From Acinetobacter sp. WC-141 (GTDB taxonomy: Bacteria; Pseudomonadota; Gammaproteobacteria; Pseudomonadales; Moraxellaceae): a stretch of 64,000 bases of DNA. The DNA lies in contig NZ_AMSS01000034.1 in NCBI RefSeq assembly GCF_000313935.1, forward strand, positions 62,001 to 126,000, given 5' to 3'. The position numbers were made by a program, and so were the translations under genes. Below the pieces are notes generated by a model. That model was given only the letters and a program-made list of their open reading frames with translations, was not told the origin of the DNA and did not search any database. Of the stretch, positions 26,247 to 35,104 are shown piece after piece (position 1 is the stretch's first letter; each line of letters starts with the position of its first letter).

Positions 26247-27488
26247 TTAAGACGCACGTAATCGACGAGTCTTGAAAATACCCAGTCCTTTATCTTTAAT
26301 ATCTAGAATAAAAGATTTGAGTCCATTTTCATTTGGAATCGGTAAGCTCCCCCGTCCTAATCTATGCATTTGACGCGTATACCAAGTAATTTCTAATGAC
26401 CCCAAATTATCAATAAACTTAAAACCTGTAGTTAATGGTTTAACTTGATTAATAGTTTCAAGCCCACTTAATAGCCGTTTTGATGCCATCGGTTCAATTG
26501 CGAAAATTCGGCCAAGACCAATAAAATCTAAATCATTATTTGATAAAGCACTTTCGATCCCTTGCAGACTTCTAAAGCCTCCAGTCACCATAAGTGGCAC
26601 TTTACTTTGTTCACGCACTTTTTTAGCAAAGTCTAGAAAGTAAGCTTCACGAGAGAGGGTTGAGGCTTTGGATTTACCCAATTGCATAATCGGTTTTTCA
26701 TAGGTTCCGCCAGAAATTTCGATTAAATCGATACCTACTTCATCCAATGCTTGAATGGTTGCCAGCGATTCTTCTTCGGTAAAACCGCCTCTTTGAAAAT
26801 CGGCTGAGTTTAATTTAATACTTACCGGATAGTCCGGTCCAACTCGATTACGAATTTCCTTATAAATTTCAAGTACAAATCTACGTCGATTTTCAATATT
26901 TCCGCCCCATTGGTCTGTACGGCGGTTATGGTGCGGAGAAAGAAACTGACTAATTAAATAACCATGTGCACCATGTAACTGAACACCTGTAAAACCTGCT
27001 TTCTTGGCAATCTCAGCGGTATTTGCATAGCGTTGAATCAGATCTTCAATTTCATCATGAGTTAGTTCTCGCGGTGTAGCAAAAACTGCTGCCATTTTCG
27101 GGCCAAACGGCACAGCGGAAGGTGAAACCGTTTCTTTATTTAACCCTCGAATTGCTTGTTTACCAGGATGGTTTATTTGCATCCAGATTTCACTACCACC
27201 AGATTTAGCAACTTCTGCCCATTCTTTGATGAGGTCAAAATCTTTTTCATCTTCGATGATGACATTACCGGGTTCACCGATTGCTCTAGAGTCAATCATC
27301 ACGTTACCGGTAATCAAAACCCCCGCTCCAGACTGAGACCATGTTCGATATAACTGAATCAGCTCTTTACTCGGTCGCCCATCGGTATGAGCCAATGCTT
27401 CACTTAAAGCTGATTTAATCAGCCTATTTTTTAACGTAATTTTTTTCTTAAATACAAATGGCGATGCGAGCTTTAAATCATTTTTCAT
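26247..27488 (-). CDS. NADH:flavin oxidoreductase, old yellow enzyme family
   Basis: A 413-residue FMN enzyme of (beta/alpha)8 fold. Residues about 170-200 read QLHGAHGYLISQFLSPHHNRR, the OYE active-site segment with the FMN/substrate-binding His/Tyr; VSIKLNSADF and LMVTGGFRS supply other FMN contacts. Such enzymes reduce activated C=C bonds with NAD(P)H. It has a strong GGAGG ribosome site. It follows a hydrolase and a PF10118-like gene, suggesting a joint role with hydrophobic substrates. Confidence 0.9.
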   Translation of the reverse strand: MKNDLKLASPFVFKKKITLKNRLIKSALSEALAHTDGRPSKELIQLYRTWSQSGAGVLITGNVMIDSRAIGEPGNVIIEDEKDFDLIKEWAEVAKSGGSEIWMQINHPGKQAIRGLNKETVSPSAVPFGPKMAAVFATPRELTHDEIEDLIQRYANTAEIAKKAGFTGVQLHGAHGYLISQFLSPHHNRRTDQWGGNIENRRRFVLEIYKEIRNRVGPDYPVSIKLNSADFQRGGFTEEESLATIQALDEVGIDLIEISGGTYEKPIMQLGKSKASTLSREAYFLDFAKKVREQSKVPLMVTGGFRSLQGIESALSNNDLDFIGLGRIFAIEPMASKRLLSGLETINQVKPLTTGFKFIDNLGSLEITWYTRQMHRLGRGSLPIPNENGLKSFILDIKDKGLGIFKTRRLRAS

Positions 27489-27513
27489 CTTAGGCCTCCG
27501 GCGTGATTCTTTT

Positions 27514-28410
27514 TTATGCAGTGAGCTTTTGAATATAGTTACGAATAGGCAATGCGATTAAATCAGGATGGCTCGCAATTCCCCAGTGACCCGCATGAAT
27601 ATCAGTACGTGTAAAAGAAGAATTTACCCATCGATCTTGTTTATCGACGATATGTTGAGGGACAAAGCGATCTTTAGTCATCGATAAAACATGTACAGGT
27701 ACTGAGGTATAGCGTTTTTTCGAGTTAATTAATGGCTTAAACAAATTCAATCTATAAAAACCTAACCCACGGATCGCATTTTTGAGTTGATGCGGATGTG
27801 GCGTAACTTTCTTACCCTCGAGTTGAGAAACGACTTGTGGCCATATTTTTGATAAACCCAGATACCAGCTTAGCTCTGGAAGAATTGGAATATTAAAAAA
27901 CAACATGTAACTCGAAGAAATCATCTGCTTGATAGCCGCGAACTTTCTTGCAGGCTCTTTGCTGTTTAGATTTTCTTTAAACCAAATGCCTGCATGGTCA
28001 ATACTTGGAGCTAAAGCCGTATAGCTTTTGATATAAGGTTTTAACTTATCATCCAAAATCGCTTCCCAACCTTGCAGAGCACCCAAGTCATGACCAATCA
28101 AGTGAACAGGCTGCTGAAGACTCGTTTGTTCAATAACTGCTTTTAAATCAGAAATGAGATAGTCCATGTGATATCCCGCTTCAGACAACGGAGCTCCAGA
28201 TAAACCCGTTCCTCGCACATCGTAAGTCACGATATGGAAATCTGATTTCAGCAATGAAGCCAGTTCATCCCAGATCTGAGCTTCATCTGGATAACCATGA
28301 ATAAACACCAGCGTTTCACGATTAGCTGTTGCTGTACCCCACTCATATATTGATAAAGTGACATCAGCTGACTGAATATATCTTTGTTGTTTTTCAATCA
28401 TTGTATTCAT
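27514..28410 (-). CDS. Alpha/beta hydrolase (Asp-nucleophile type)
   Basis: 298 residues. The oxyanion HGYP motif is FIHGYPDEA near residue 33, and the nucleophile elbow reads LIGHDLGALQ near 104, where G-x-D-x-G has Asp as nucleophile as in epoxide hydrolases and haloalkane dehalogenases rather than Ser. The final catalytic His is likely in IHAGHWG near 277. It starts 1 bp after the upstream gene's stop (TAA-t-ATG), so it is translationally coupled. Confidence 0.88.
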   Translation of the reverse strand: MNTMIEKQQRYIQSADVTLSIYEWGTATANRETLVFIHGYPDEAQIWDELASLLKSDFHIVTYDVRGTGLSGAPLSEAGYHMDYLISDLKAVIEQTSLQQPVHLIGHDLGALQGWEAILDDKLKPYIKSYTALAPSIDHAGIWFKENLNSKEPARKFAAIKQMISSSYMLFFNIPILPELSWYLGLSKIWPQVVSQLEGKKVTPHPHQLKNAIRGLGFYRLNLFKPLINSKKRYTSVPVHVLSMTKDRFVPQHIVDKQDRWVNSSFTRTDIHAGHWGIASHPDLIALPIRNYIQKLTA

Positions 28411-28411
28411 A

Positions 28412-29353
28412 TTAGCTCACCAACCCTTTTTGTATTTCTTGATAAAGTTTGACTGCCGGTGAACGATTTATATAATCCAATGCAAGCTCAGTTGAACCTT
28501 CATAGTAAGGATGATAAGCAGGTTTAAAGAAGTTTTTAGCCGTCGTCATAAACCAAATCGGACTTGGTACTAATTCTTGAGAACTTGCTTTAAACCATTG
28601 TCGCCAAAAATCAAGACGACCTAAGCTTTGCTGAGATTTAGGCAAGCTACGATCTACCGCTGCAAGCTCTTGCGTGCCTTTCACCATTAAATAAGTAAAA
28701 ATGGGTGCCGTAATACTCATGATTGCAGCACGCAATGCATAGTTACCGCCTAAGTGCTCAAATAGATCAAAGGCAACGGTTCTATGTTCAACTTCTTCTG
28801 CACAGTGCCAAGTAAATAAATCACTTACCACGGGGTCACACCCCTTTTCTTCCCAGTGAGCTTTCGTCAAAGCATATTGACCTAATGCACACGTATAATG
28901 TTCGGCAGCGGCGACAATGCCTACACGGAGCAATAACCAAGACTTTTGCATACGCTTTGGTAGAGTTTTTCCAAATGGCTTATCTGCAAGCATGTAATCA
29001 AATAGTTCAATTACGCGCTCGTACTGTTCTTCAATATCAACGCCATAACGCTGAATATATTTTTCGATAGATTCCTTATGCGCTTGAGCATGAATTGCTT
29101 CTTGGCGAATAAAAGTTTCTACATCTTTTTTTAATTTTTCATCGGTTACGAATGGGAGTGCCTTATTAAAAATACGGCAGAAAAAGTATTCTCCTCGCAC
29201 AAGCGTAAAACTGAAGTGATTTACAGCATGACTACCTATTGGAGATTGTGGCATCCAGTGCAATGGTGACTCATTCCAATCAAAAGCGACACGACGCGGA
29301 AATAGAGGCCATAAAGTTTTAGATGCCATATCCTTGAATGTGTTTGGGTACAT
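28412..29353 (-). CDS. PF10118-like metal-dependent hydrolase
   Basis: About 313 residues from the ATG at 29353 (MYPNTFKDM), which has AGGAAGAG at a good distance; an earlier ATG at 29386 is in frame but lacks one. Conserved E-x2-H clusters, QEAIHAQAHKESI (about 92) and HCAEEVEHRTVAFD (about 190), resemble a ferritin-like di-metal site. COG3687 members are commonly called predicted metal-dependent hydrolases; reaction unknown. First gene of the operon with the hydrolase and the flavin oxidoreductase. Confidence 0.8.
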   Translation of the reverse strand: MYPNTFKDMASKTLWPLFPRRVAFDWNESPLHWMPQSPIGSHAVNHFSFTLVRGEYFFCRIFNKALPFVTDEKLKKDVETFIRQEAIHAQAHKESIEKYIQRYGVDIEEQYERVIELFDYMLADKPFGKTLPKRMQKSWLLLRVGIVAAAEHYTCALGQYALTKAHWEEKGCDPVVSDLFTWHCAEEVEHRTVAFDLFEHLGGNYALRAAIMSITAPIFTYLMVKGTQELAAVDRSLPKSQQSLGRLDFWRQWFKASSQELVPSPIWFMTTAKNFFKPAYHPYYEGSTELALDYINRSPAVKLYQEIQKGLVS

Positions 29354-29387
29354 GTTCTTTTTCTCTTCCTCAAGATAGCTACACATT

Positions 29388-29406
29388 AAGTTCCAAAAAG
29401 GAACTT
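29388..29406. promoter_or_regulatory. Operator-like inverted repeat before the PF10118 operon
   Basis: AAGTTCC-aaaaa-GGAACTT, a perfect 7+5+7 dyad just upstream of the operon, of the size bound by TetR-like dimers. No TetR gene is adjacent. Confidence 0.5.
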
Positions 29407-29509
29407 GTTAATATCATTAAAGGACAATTCCTATGTCAGAACGGTCAAAAATTTGAATTAGTCTTTTAAAATAAAGGTTAAGTAAGACATGCTAGATTAA
29501 GAAAAATTA

Positions 29510-29537
29510 AAAAAAGCCCCCTTATGGGAGCTTTTTC
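29510..29537 (-). terminator. Terminator after the MscS gene
   Basis: On the minus strand GAAAAAGCTCCC-ataa-GGGGGC followed by a run of T; located 37-64 bp behind the stop codon. Confidence 0.82.
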
Positions 29538-29573
29538 AAAAATAACTTAGGATTTGTATGGGCAGTTTAAAGC

Positions 29574-30824
29574 TTAAGTTGGGTTAATCTCTGCCGTTAA
29601 TCTTTGCAAATCATGACCCGAAGGTGCTTGGTAAACACGTAAACCAAACTCGGGAAGAATCGCAATTAAATGATCAAAAATATCGGACTGAATCGCTTCA
29701 TAAGAAACCCATGCAATGGTATTGGTAAATGCATAGATTTCTAAAGGTAAGCCCTGACTGGTCGGCTGTAATTGTCTAACCATAATGGTTTGATTTTGGG
29801 CAACCCCCTTATGCTGGCGCAAATAAAACTCTACATAGGCTCTGAATGTTCCGATATTGGTTAAACGGCGCTTGTTATAACGAGATTGATTGCTTAACTG
29901 TTTATTGAACTCTTCAATTTCAGAATTCTTTGCATCCAGATATTGATCTAATAATAAAAACTCTTTGAGCTTTTGTTGTTCTTCGTCACTCATGAAATGA
30001 ACACTGCTTTGATCGAGAAAGAGTGAACGTTTCATTCGACGACAACCTGAATTGCTCATACCTCGCCAGTTTTTAAATGTATCGGTAACCAGCTTATTGG
30101 TCGGAATGGTCGTGTAGGTTTTATCAAAATTTTGCACAGTGACTGTATGCAATGAAATATCAATCACATCACCATCTGCATTGAGTGATGGCATTTCAAT
30201 CCAGTCTCCAATACGAACCATGTCATAAGATGCAATTTGCACACTAGCAACCAATGACAAAATGGTGTTTTGGAAAACCAGCATTAATACTGCTGCCATC
30301 GCACCAAAACCTGCAAGTAATGTGAACACATCCTTTTTAAGGAACGTTCCCAAAATCATCAGGCCACACACAACAAATAAAATTAATTTAACGAGTTGTA
30401 AGTAACCTTTAATCGGCTTGTTTCTAGATTTTGGATTACGCTGATAAATAAGGTTGAAGATATTTAACAGTTCGCTGACAGTAAGTGCGAGCGTGAGAAA
30501 AATAAATGCTTGCGCCCCCATTTCTACAAAAGCAATAAACTTCGCAGATAGATGCGGAACTGTTGCAATACCATTCATAATCACAACAGCAGGAACAATA
30601 TTTGCAAATTTCTTTATGACACTATGCTGAGCAAAAATTGATTGATTGGGTGATTTAAGTTTTGTGACTAAATGACGAACGCCTCGAACAATAATTCGTT
30701 TGGCAATAAAATTTGCTATTGCTGCAAATAAAATTAAAAGAGTGAGTGAAACAATCATCTCTAGCCAAGGATAATGGCTTAACTGAACCCGAATTTCGCG
30801 AAAAAAATTAAAAAAATCCAACAT
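29574..30824 (-). CDS. MscS-type mechanosensitive channel (YbdG-like)
   Basis: A 416-residue inner-membrane channel. Five hydrophobic segments lie in the first ~200 residues. The pore-lining helix region includes LLAGFGAMAAVLMLVFQNTILSLVASVQIA (about 170-200), followed by the MscS beta domain with RIGDWIEMPSLNADGDVIDISLHTVTVQN. The extended N-terminus and length fit the YbdG/Ynai-sized subfamily. It should release solutes on osmotic downshift. The start codon lies in an unusual hairpin (next entry). Confidence 0.92.
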   Translation of the reverse strand: MLDFFNFFREIRVQLSHYPWLEMIVSLTLLILFAAIANFIAKRIIVRGVRHLVTKLKSPNQSIFAQHSVIKKFANIVPAVVIMNGIATVPHLSAKFIAFVEMGAQAFIFLTLALTVSELLNIFNLIYQRNPKSRNKPIKGYLQLVKLILFVVCGLMILGTFLKKDVFTLLAGFGAMAAVLMLVFQNTILSLVASVQIASYDMVRIGDWIEMPSLNADGDVIDISLHTVTVQNFDKTYTTIPTNKLVTDTFKNWRGMSNSGCRRMKRSLFLDQSSVHFMSDEEQQKLKEFLLLDQYLDAKNSEIEEFNKQLSNQSRYNKRRLTNIGTFRAYVEFYLRQHKGVAQNQTIMVRQLQPTSQGLPLEIYAFTNTIAWVSYEAIQSDIFDHLIAILPEFGLRVYQAPSGHDLQRLTAEINPT

Positions 30825-30825
30825 C

Positions 30826-30864
30826 TACCCCTTAAAACTTTATTTTCTCGAATTTTAAGGGGTA
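30826..30864 (-). promoter_or_regulatory. Hairpin that buries the MscS ribosome-binding site
   Basis: On the minus strand TACCCCTTAAAA, a 15-nt loop and TTTTAAGGGGTA form a perfect 12-bp stem ending one base before the ATG. The right arm contains the Shine-Dalgarno AAGGGG. If it folds in mRNA, ribosome access would be blocked until the stem opens. Confidence 0.6.
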
Positions 30865-31074
30865 AAGCATTTGATAATAAGACTTGTTTACATATGTAGT
30901 CATAAATACAACAACTAAGTTATATACCTGCCTTAATGAATAAGGATGCTTTTTATTTTCACACTTCACTGTGAGGTTTTATCTGCTTTTGTTTTAGATT
31001 GTTTTTATTGAGTAGATCGACTGAATTGGTTCATCTAGAATAATACTTTAAATGAGTAATTCTGGTTCTAATAA

Positions 31075-31437
31075 GTGAAATTTTCTGATTTTTTGACTTT
31101 TATTGGAATAATCTGGTTTACCCTATTCTTTATTTATATTGCTTGGACCTTTTTTCTTAAAAGTCTGGTTTATAAGTTTTTTATATATAAACGAGGAATC
31201 GTTACTTCTGCCGAAGTCGTGTATTTTCAAGACTCGCTCGTTAAAGTTCAATATCGTCCTTTATGTCATATAAAATTAAAATTCCAAGCGGCGCAAGGTC
31301 AAATTATTACCGAAAATCTAAAGGTGATTATTGCTAAACAAAATCACGATCAATATAAGGTGGGTAATATCATCAATATTAAATATGACCCACAAAACTT
31401 AAAGAATATTTCGATATTAGGAGAACTCATGTTTTGA
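31075..31437 (+). CDS. DUF3592-like membrane-anchored protein
   Basis: 120 residues starting at GTG. One N-terminal span (LTFIGIIWFTLFFIYIAWTFFL) is followed by a small beta-rich domain (GIVTSAEVVYFQ..VQYRPLCHIKLKFQAAQGQ..VGNIINIKYDPQNLKNI). The last part, V-G-x-I-x-IKYDP, is the characteristic end of DUF3592 domains. Function unknown. Confidence 0.65.
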   Translation: MKFSDFLTFIGIIWFTLFFIYIAWTFFLKSLVYKFFIYKRGIVTSAEVVYFQDSLVKVQYRPLCHIKLKFQAAQGQIITENLKVIIAKQNHDQYKVGNIINIKYDPQNLKNISILGELMF

Positions 31438-31441
31438 GTCC

Positions 31442-32086
31442 TTAGAGGTTATTTAAAAAGTACGATAAACCCTGTGGTGCGCGTCCATTTAATCGACTAC
31501 TTGTTGTCACCCGAACTAGATTGCTCCAAGTAATATTGCAACAATGCTTTATAAATTTCTTGATTAACGAAACATCTTCATGACATGAAATAGGGTCAAA
31601 GCCCCCTACTAATAGATAGACTTCTGCACTAAAACTCAAATTTGCTCCATGAATATGCGCATGATCCATCTGATCTTGATAATGTGCCAAGTACTTTTGC
31701 TGTTTGTCCATAGATAGATGGCTCAAGTCATCTAACATCACAGTACCGCAAATTACATCTGTGGGTTGATGCTGGATTTGATAGCGCAGCCAATCCGGAC
31801 TGACTATTGTGTCTGCATCCGTACATGCAATCCAAGTCACTCCACGCTCAATCAAATGACGAATTCCCAAGTCCCGTGCTTGCCCTACACATGCATAGTT
31901 GCATTCAATCCAATTGATCTGATGGCTTTGTACAATCAATCGCGACTGATCTGTACAACTATCAAGTACAACAATCACTTCTACTTCATAACCGCTAATC
32001 TTATCTATAGCCACCTGAATAGATTGCAGACAGGCTGATAGATAGTACTCTTCATTATGCGCTGGAATAACGATACCTATTTTCAT
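31442..32086 (-). CDS. Family 2 glycosyltransferase
   Basis: About 214 residues from the ATG at 32086 (MKIGIVIPAHNEE), which overlaps the upstream methyltransferase stop by 4 bp (ATGA); a longer frame to 32131 is unlikely. GT-A features: VIPAHNEEYYL near 6, VVLDSCTD near 43, and ACTDADTIVSP near 87 containing the metal-binding D-x-D. It moves a sugar from a nucleotide donor to an unknown acceptor. Last of a four-gene overlapping cluster. Confidence 0.85.
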   Translation of the reverse strand: MKIGIVIPAHNEEYYLSACLQSIQVAIDKISGYEVEVIVVLDSCTDQSRLIVQSHQINWIECNYACVGQARDLGIRHLIERGVTWIACTDADTIVSPDWLRYQIQHQPTDVICGTVMLDDLSHLSMDKQQKYLAHYQDQMDHAHIHGANLSFSAEVYLLVGGFDPISCHEDVSLIKKFIKHCCNITWSNLVRVTTSSRLNGRAPQGLSYFLNNL

Positions 32087-32682
32087 TTTAGTTTTTCCTG
32101 CTGTGCTAAAGAGGAAGTATTCGCCGTCCACAAATCAATCATAAAGTCTGGATCGTTTAAGCTGAGATAATGATGAAATGGAAAATGTTGCTGAAAACTT
32201 TGGTGGACTTGCTCGGCATTTAACTCAAAATCTTGAATTTCATGATGCCAGTGACAACACAAAATCTCGCCGTTGTCATTTAAACTATGCTTTAACTTTT
32301 CAATAAATTGATGCAATTCATCTGCTGACAAGTAATAAGCCATTTCGCTAATTAAAATCAGATCAAATTTTTGAACCAAATAGTCCTCTGGTATTTTTCT
32401 ATTTTCGACCACTACATGCTCAAACTCTTGTAAGCGCTCGGAAGCTAATTGAACAGCACACTCAGACACATCTATACACACCAGAGATTCGGCTCTTTGC
32501 GCTAAATGAATACTTAAATGTCCATTTGAACACCCCACCTCTAACACTTTTGGATAGCGGGGTTTTGTGAGTAGCGCAAGACAAATTTGTCTTTTACGTG
32601 CTTCATACCAATGTGAGTCATAGCCCCATGGATCACTGTTATGACGATATAAATCTTCAAAGTACATGCGAGAATGAATCAC
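32083..32682 (-). CDS. SAM-dependent methyltransferase (NodS-like)
   Basis: A 199-residue class I methyltransferase. The N-terminal MYFEDLYRHNSDPWGYDSHWYEARKR matches the NodS-type start and often accompanies PIG-L deacetylases. Motif I is VLEVGCSNGHLSIHLA near 45. In rhizobia, NodS N-methylates a deacetylated GlcNAc; by analogy this enzyme may methylate the amine exposed by the adjacent PIG-L protein. That is inference. Overlaps the PIG-L gene by 26 bp. Confidence 0.82.
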   Translation of the reverse strand: MIHSRMYFEDLYRHNSDPWGYDSHWYEARKRQICLALLTKPRYPKVLEVGCSNGHLSIHLAQRAESLVCIDVSECAVQLASERLQEFEHVVVENRKIPEDYLVQKFDLILISEMAYYLSADELHQFIEKLKHSLNDNGEILCCHWHHEIQDFELNAEQVHQSFQQHFPFHHYLSLNDPDFMIDLWTANTSSLAQQEKLK

Positions 32683-33451
32683 TCAAATAAACCTCATAAG
32701 GCATTAAAAGACGATTAATTATCGAAGTAGACAAAACTGCCATATTCCCCGTAGTTTCATCTGCTTCAATTTGGCTTTTAAACTGCAAAATTGCTTGATG
32801 TTTTTTAATTAACTGCTCTTCGGTTAAGTGGTACGCTTTTGCGGAGTGCCAATCAATTCGCGCATCTAAAGGCTCAGCCCAATGCCACGCCCATATTAAT
32901 ACGTGTAAATACAAAATCTGCTTAGCTGTTGCATAGGCTTGAACTGTCTTACCTACTGCTTCATGGTCTGGGTGACCATCAAAGGCATAACTACAAATCA
33001 GAATGTCATCAGCTTGAATGATGTTATCTAAACTCTGCCAAAGTTGATCAGTCTGAAGATGAATCTGGCCATCTAACAAGTTGAGTTCTACCCGTTCAGT
33101 TGATTGCAAAACCCCTAAACAATTTAAGGCCTCTAAGCTTTCTTGCGGACGAAGAATATTAAGTTGATCTGGAGAATATTTCCTAGAATTAGGATGACTT
33201 TGCGTACCGTTAGTTACCGCTAAAATTAGAATTTTACAATTCAGTGAGATGAGCTGCTGCATTAAACCACCACACCCTAGTACTTCATCATCTGGATGTG
33301 GAGCAACAATTACGACCCTTTTAGAGCGGAATAACTCAAGATCTAAAGCCTCTAAAGGTTGTTCTTTAAACGCCTTTAACCATTGCTCTTTGGCCGTGCC
33401 CTCACCAAAAATAACGCGGTCTTCGACCAAAGGATGTTTTAAAGTTCCCAT
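32657..33451 (-). CDS. PIG-L/LmbE family deacetylase
   Basis: A 264-residue zinc-dependent N-deacetylase. IVAPHPDDEVLGCGG near 48-62 contains the A-H-P-D-D-E zinc motif, and GHPDHEAVG near 157-165 the third ligand. It hydrolyses N-acetyl groups of sugars. It is fused in some bacteria to the methyltransferase downstream, here only overlapping by 26 bp. Overlaps the upstream acyl-CoA-dehydrogenase-like gene by 13 bp. Confidence 0.88.
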   Translation of the reverse strand: MGTLKHPLVEDRVIFGEGTAKEQWLKAFKEQPLEALDLELFRSKRVVIVAPHPDDEVLGCGGLMQQLISLNCKILILAVTNGTQSHPNSRKYSPDQLNILRPQESLEALNCLGVLQSTERVELNLLDGQIHLQTDQLWQSLDNIIQADDILICSYAFDGHPDHEAVGKTVQAYATAKQILYLHVLIWAWHWAEPLDARIDWHSAKAYHLTEEQLIKKHQAILQFKSQIEADETTGNMAVLSTSIINRLLMPYEVYLSDSFSHVL

Positions 33452-34452
33452 AGGCTTTGGTCCGATAAACAGAGTTCTGTAATTTGCTGGTAGTCAAAAG
33501 CAGCATGACTTTGTCTTATAAACACAGGCAAATCCGCCATGAGCTGTGCAAAAGTGGCATCCTCACAAAAAGGACGAGCACCTAATGCTTTCCCAACTCG
33601 TTCAATTACACTCAAACAGGATTGCTCTGTTTGGGCACGCAATATTCGTATCTCACGCTCATGATTTAGCATGGGTTTGCGATCAATCAGTTCAACAACA
33701 TATTGAAAATATTGCTTGGTGATTTCTAATTGCTGAGCGACTTCTCCTAAATACAATTTTTTAAAAGGATTCGGACTGACCTGACAACTTTCTTGTAAAA
33801 AACCAGCTAAACCAACGGCGGCACCATACCAACAAGCCGCAACACCTGCTGCACCATGCCAAAAGCCTGGGCGTTTTAAATAACTATTTGGATGACCGAT
33901 CAATTTTACAGGTGTATTTTCAAAACTTACTCTTGCCGTCTGTGTCGGATGCATTCCGACTGCATGCCAGTTACTTATATCAGTGCTAATGGAGGAGTGA
34001 CTTAAGTCGACAATACAAAGCTGCGCCTGCCCTTGCTGATTTTTATAACTCATCAAAGCTTTTTGAATAAATTCTGCACCAGAACACCAAGGCTTGATGC
34101 CATTACAGAGGTTATCTTTCACTTGCAATGGAGCTGGTCCGCCGTCTGCCGCCCAAATGGCCCAAAGCTGGTCATCTATTTCTGACTGATAACCCAATTC
34201 ATTTAAAATGCTTATAGCATCGCAATGTGACTCAAACAGCTTCGCCAAACTTAAATCGACTCCAGCAATCTGAGCAAAAAGTTGCCAGCGTTGATAGGTC
34301 TGACCCGAAGCTGGATGTGGTAAATTCTTGGTTAAATTTACCAATTGATAGAGTAAATTTATACGAAGCTTGCTTTTATCTTCAGCTAAAGCCGATTCAA
34401 ATTCACTCAATAAACTTAATATCGTCACATTTATAGGTATTTTAATATTCAT
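33439..34452 (-). CDS. Acyl-CoA dehydrogenase-like protein
   Basis: A 337-residue protein resembling the acyl-CoA dehydrogenase fold: RWQLFAQIAGVDLSLAKLFESHCDAISIL at the N-terminal helices, a middle beta region (WHAVGMHPTQTARVSFENTPVKLIG), and a late helical domain. It is shorter than usual (about 380) and I do not see a clear catalytic Glu; it may use an unusual acyl or aminoacyl substrate or have lost activity. First gene of the cluster with PIG-L, methyltransferase and GT2. Confidence 0.7.
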   Translation of the reverse strand: MNIKIPINVTILSLLSEFESALAEDKSKLRINLLYQLVNLTKNLPHPASGQTYQRWQLFAQIAGVDLSLAKLFESHCDAISILNELGYQSEIDDQLWAIWAADGGPAPLQVKDNLCNGIKPWCSGAEFIQKALMSYKNQQGQAQLCIVDLSHSSISTDISNWHAVGMHPTQTARVSFENTPVKLIGHPNSYLKRPGFWHGAAGVAACWYGAAVGLAGFLQESCQVSPNPFKKLYLGEVAQQLEITKQYFQYVVELIDRKPMLNHEREIRILRAQTEQSCLSVIERVGKALGARPFCEDATFAQLMADLPVFIRQSHAAFDYQQITELCLSDQSLWEL

Positions 34453-34701
34453 TGCAAATAGTTATTTATAAGACTTCATTTAACCTTATCTAAATACTTC
34501 TGTTTAAATAAACATATAAATTGTAATAAAAAGATAAATATTATTAGATTTATCTCTAATTATTTCATTGTTACTCAAATATAATTATTAAGTGAACTTA
34601 TAACCTGATCCTGTAAGGTTTATTAAAAAACCCACATTTATGCACTTATTTAAAGTAATTTAGGTTTTACCGTTTTTCTATTTCTAAAGAAGAGGTCAAA
34701 A

Positions 34702-34935
34702 ATGAATACTTTAAATATTACTGATATTAAAAAACACGCAGATGTTATTGCTTCTTGCGGTACAAAAGTAGGAACGGTCGACCATCTCGACGGTGAAAAT
34801 CAATTGAAACTGACTCGAGACGAAAGTGGTCAACATCACCTCATCCCTACTGCGTGGATTGGGGAAGTGAAAGAAAACCAAGTCATACTCAACAAAAATT
34901 CAGAAGAAGTTAAAGATCAGTGGCAAGCGATCTAG
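34702..34935 (+). CDS. DUF2171 domain protein
   Basis: A 77-residue protein with an N-terminal short helix and a beta-barrel-like piece: IKKHADVIASCGTKVGTVDHLDG..IKLTRDESG-type sequence and HHLIPTAWIGEV. This is the small PRC-barrel-like DUF2171 family. AGAAGAGGT precedes the ATG. Monocistronic with a terminator behind it. Confidence 0.85.
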   Translation: MNTLNITDIKKHADVIASCGTKVGTVDHLDGENQLKLTRDESGQHHLIPTAWIGEVKENQVILNKNSEEVKDQWQAI

Positions 34936-35015
34936 ACTTCTCGACTAGCTAGTTTTTAGCTGGATAAAAATAAAGTTAATAATTTATATAACTAAAATTT
35001 AAATTATAAAAACTG

Positions 35016-35045
35016 AAGCTCCTTTTCATTAAGGAGCTTTTTTAT
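35016..35045 (+). terminator. Terminator after the DUF2171 gene
   Basis: AAGCTCCTT-ttcatt-AAGGAGCTT followed by TTTTTATTT. Confidence 0.9.
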
Positions 35046-35058
35046 TTCAATATCTATG

Positions 35059-35086
35059 CAAAAGCCCCCATGATTGGAGGCTTTTG
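35059..35086. terminator. Terminator after the TetR gene
   Basis: CAAAAGCC..GGCTTTTG stem with A/T tracts on both sides, about 20 bp beyond the TetR stop. Confidence 0.75.
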
Positions 35087-35104
35087 TATTTAAGTTCTAG
35101 CTCA

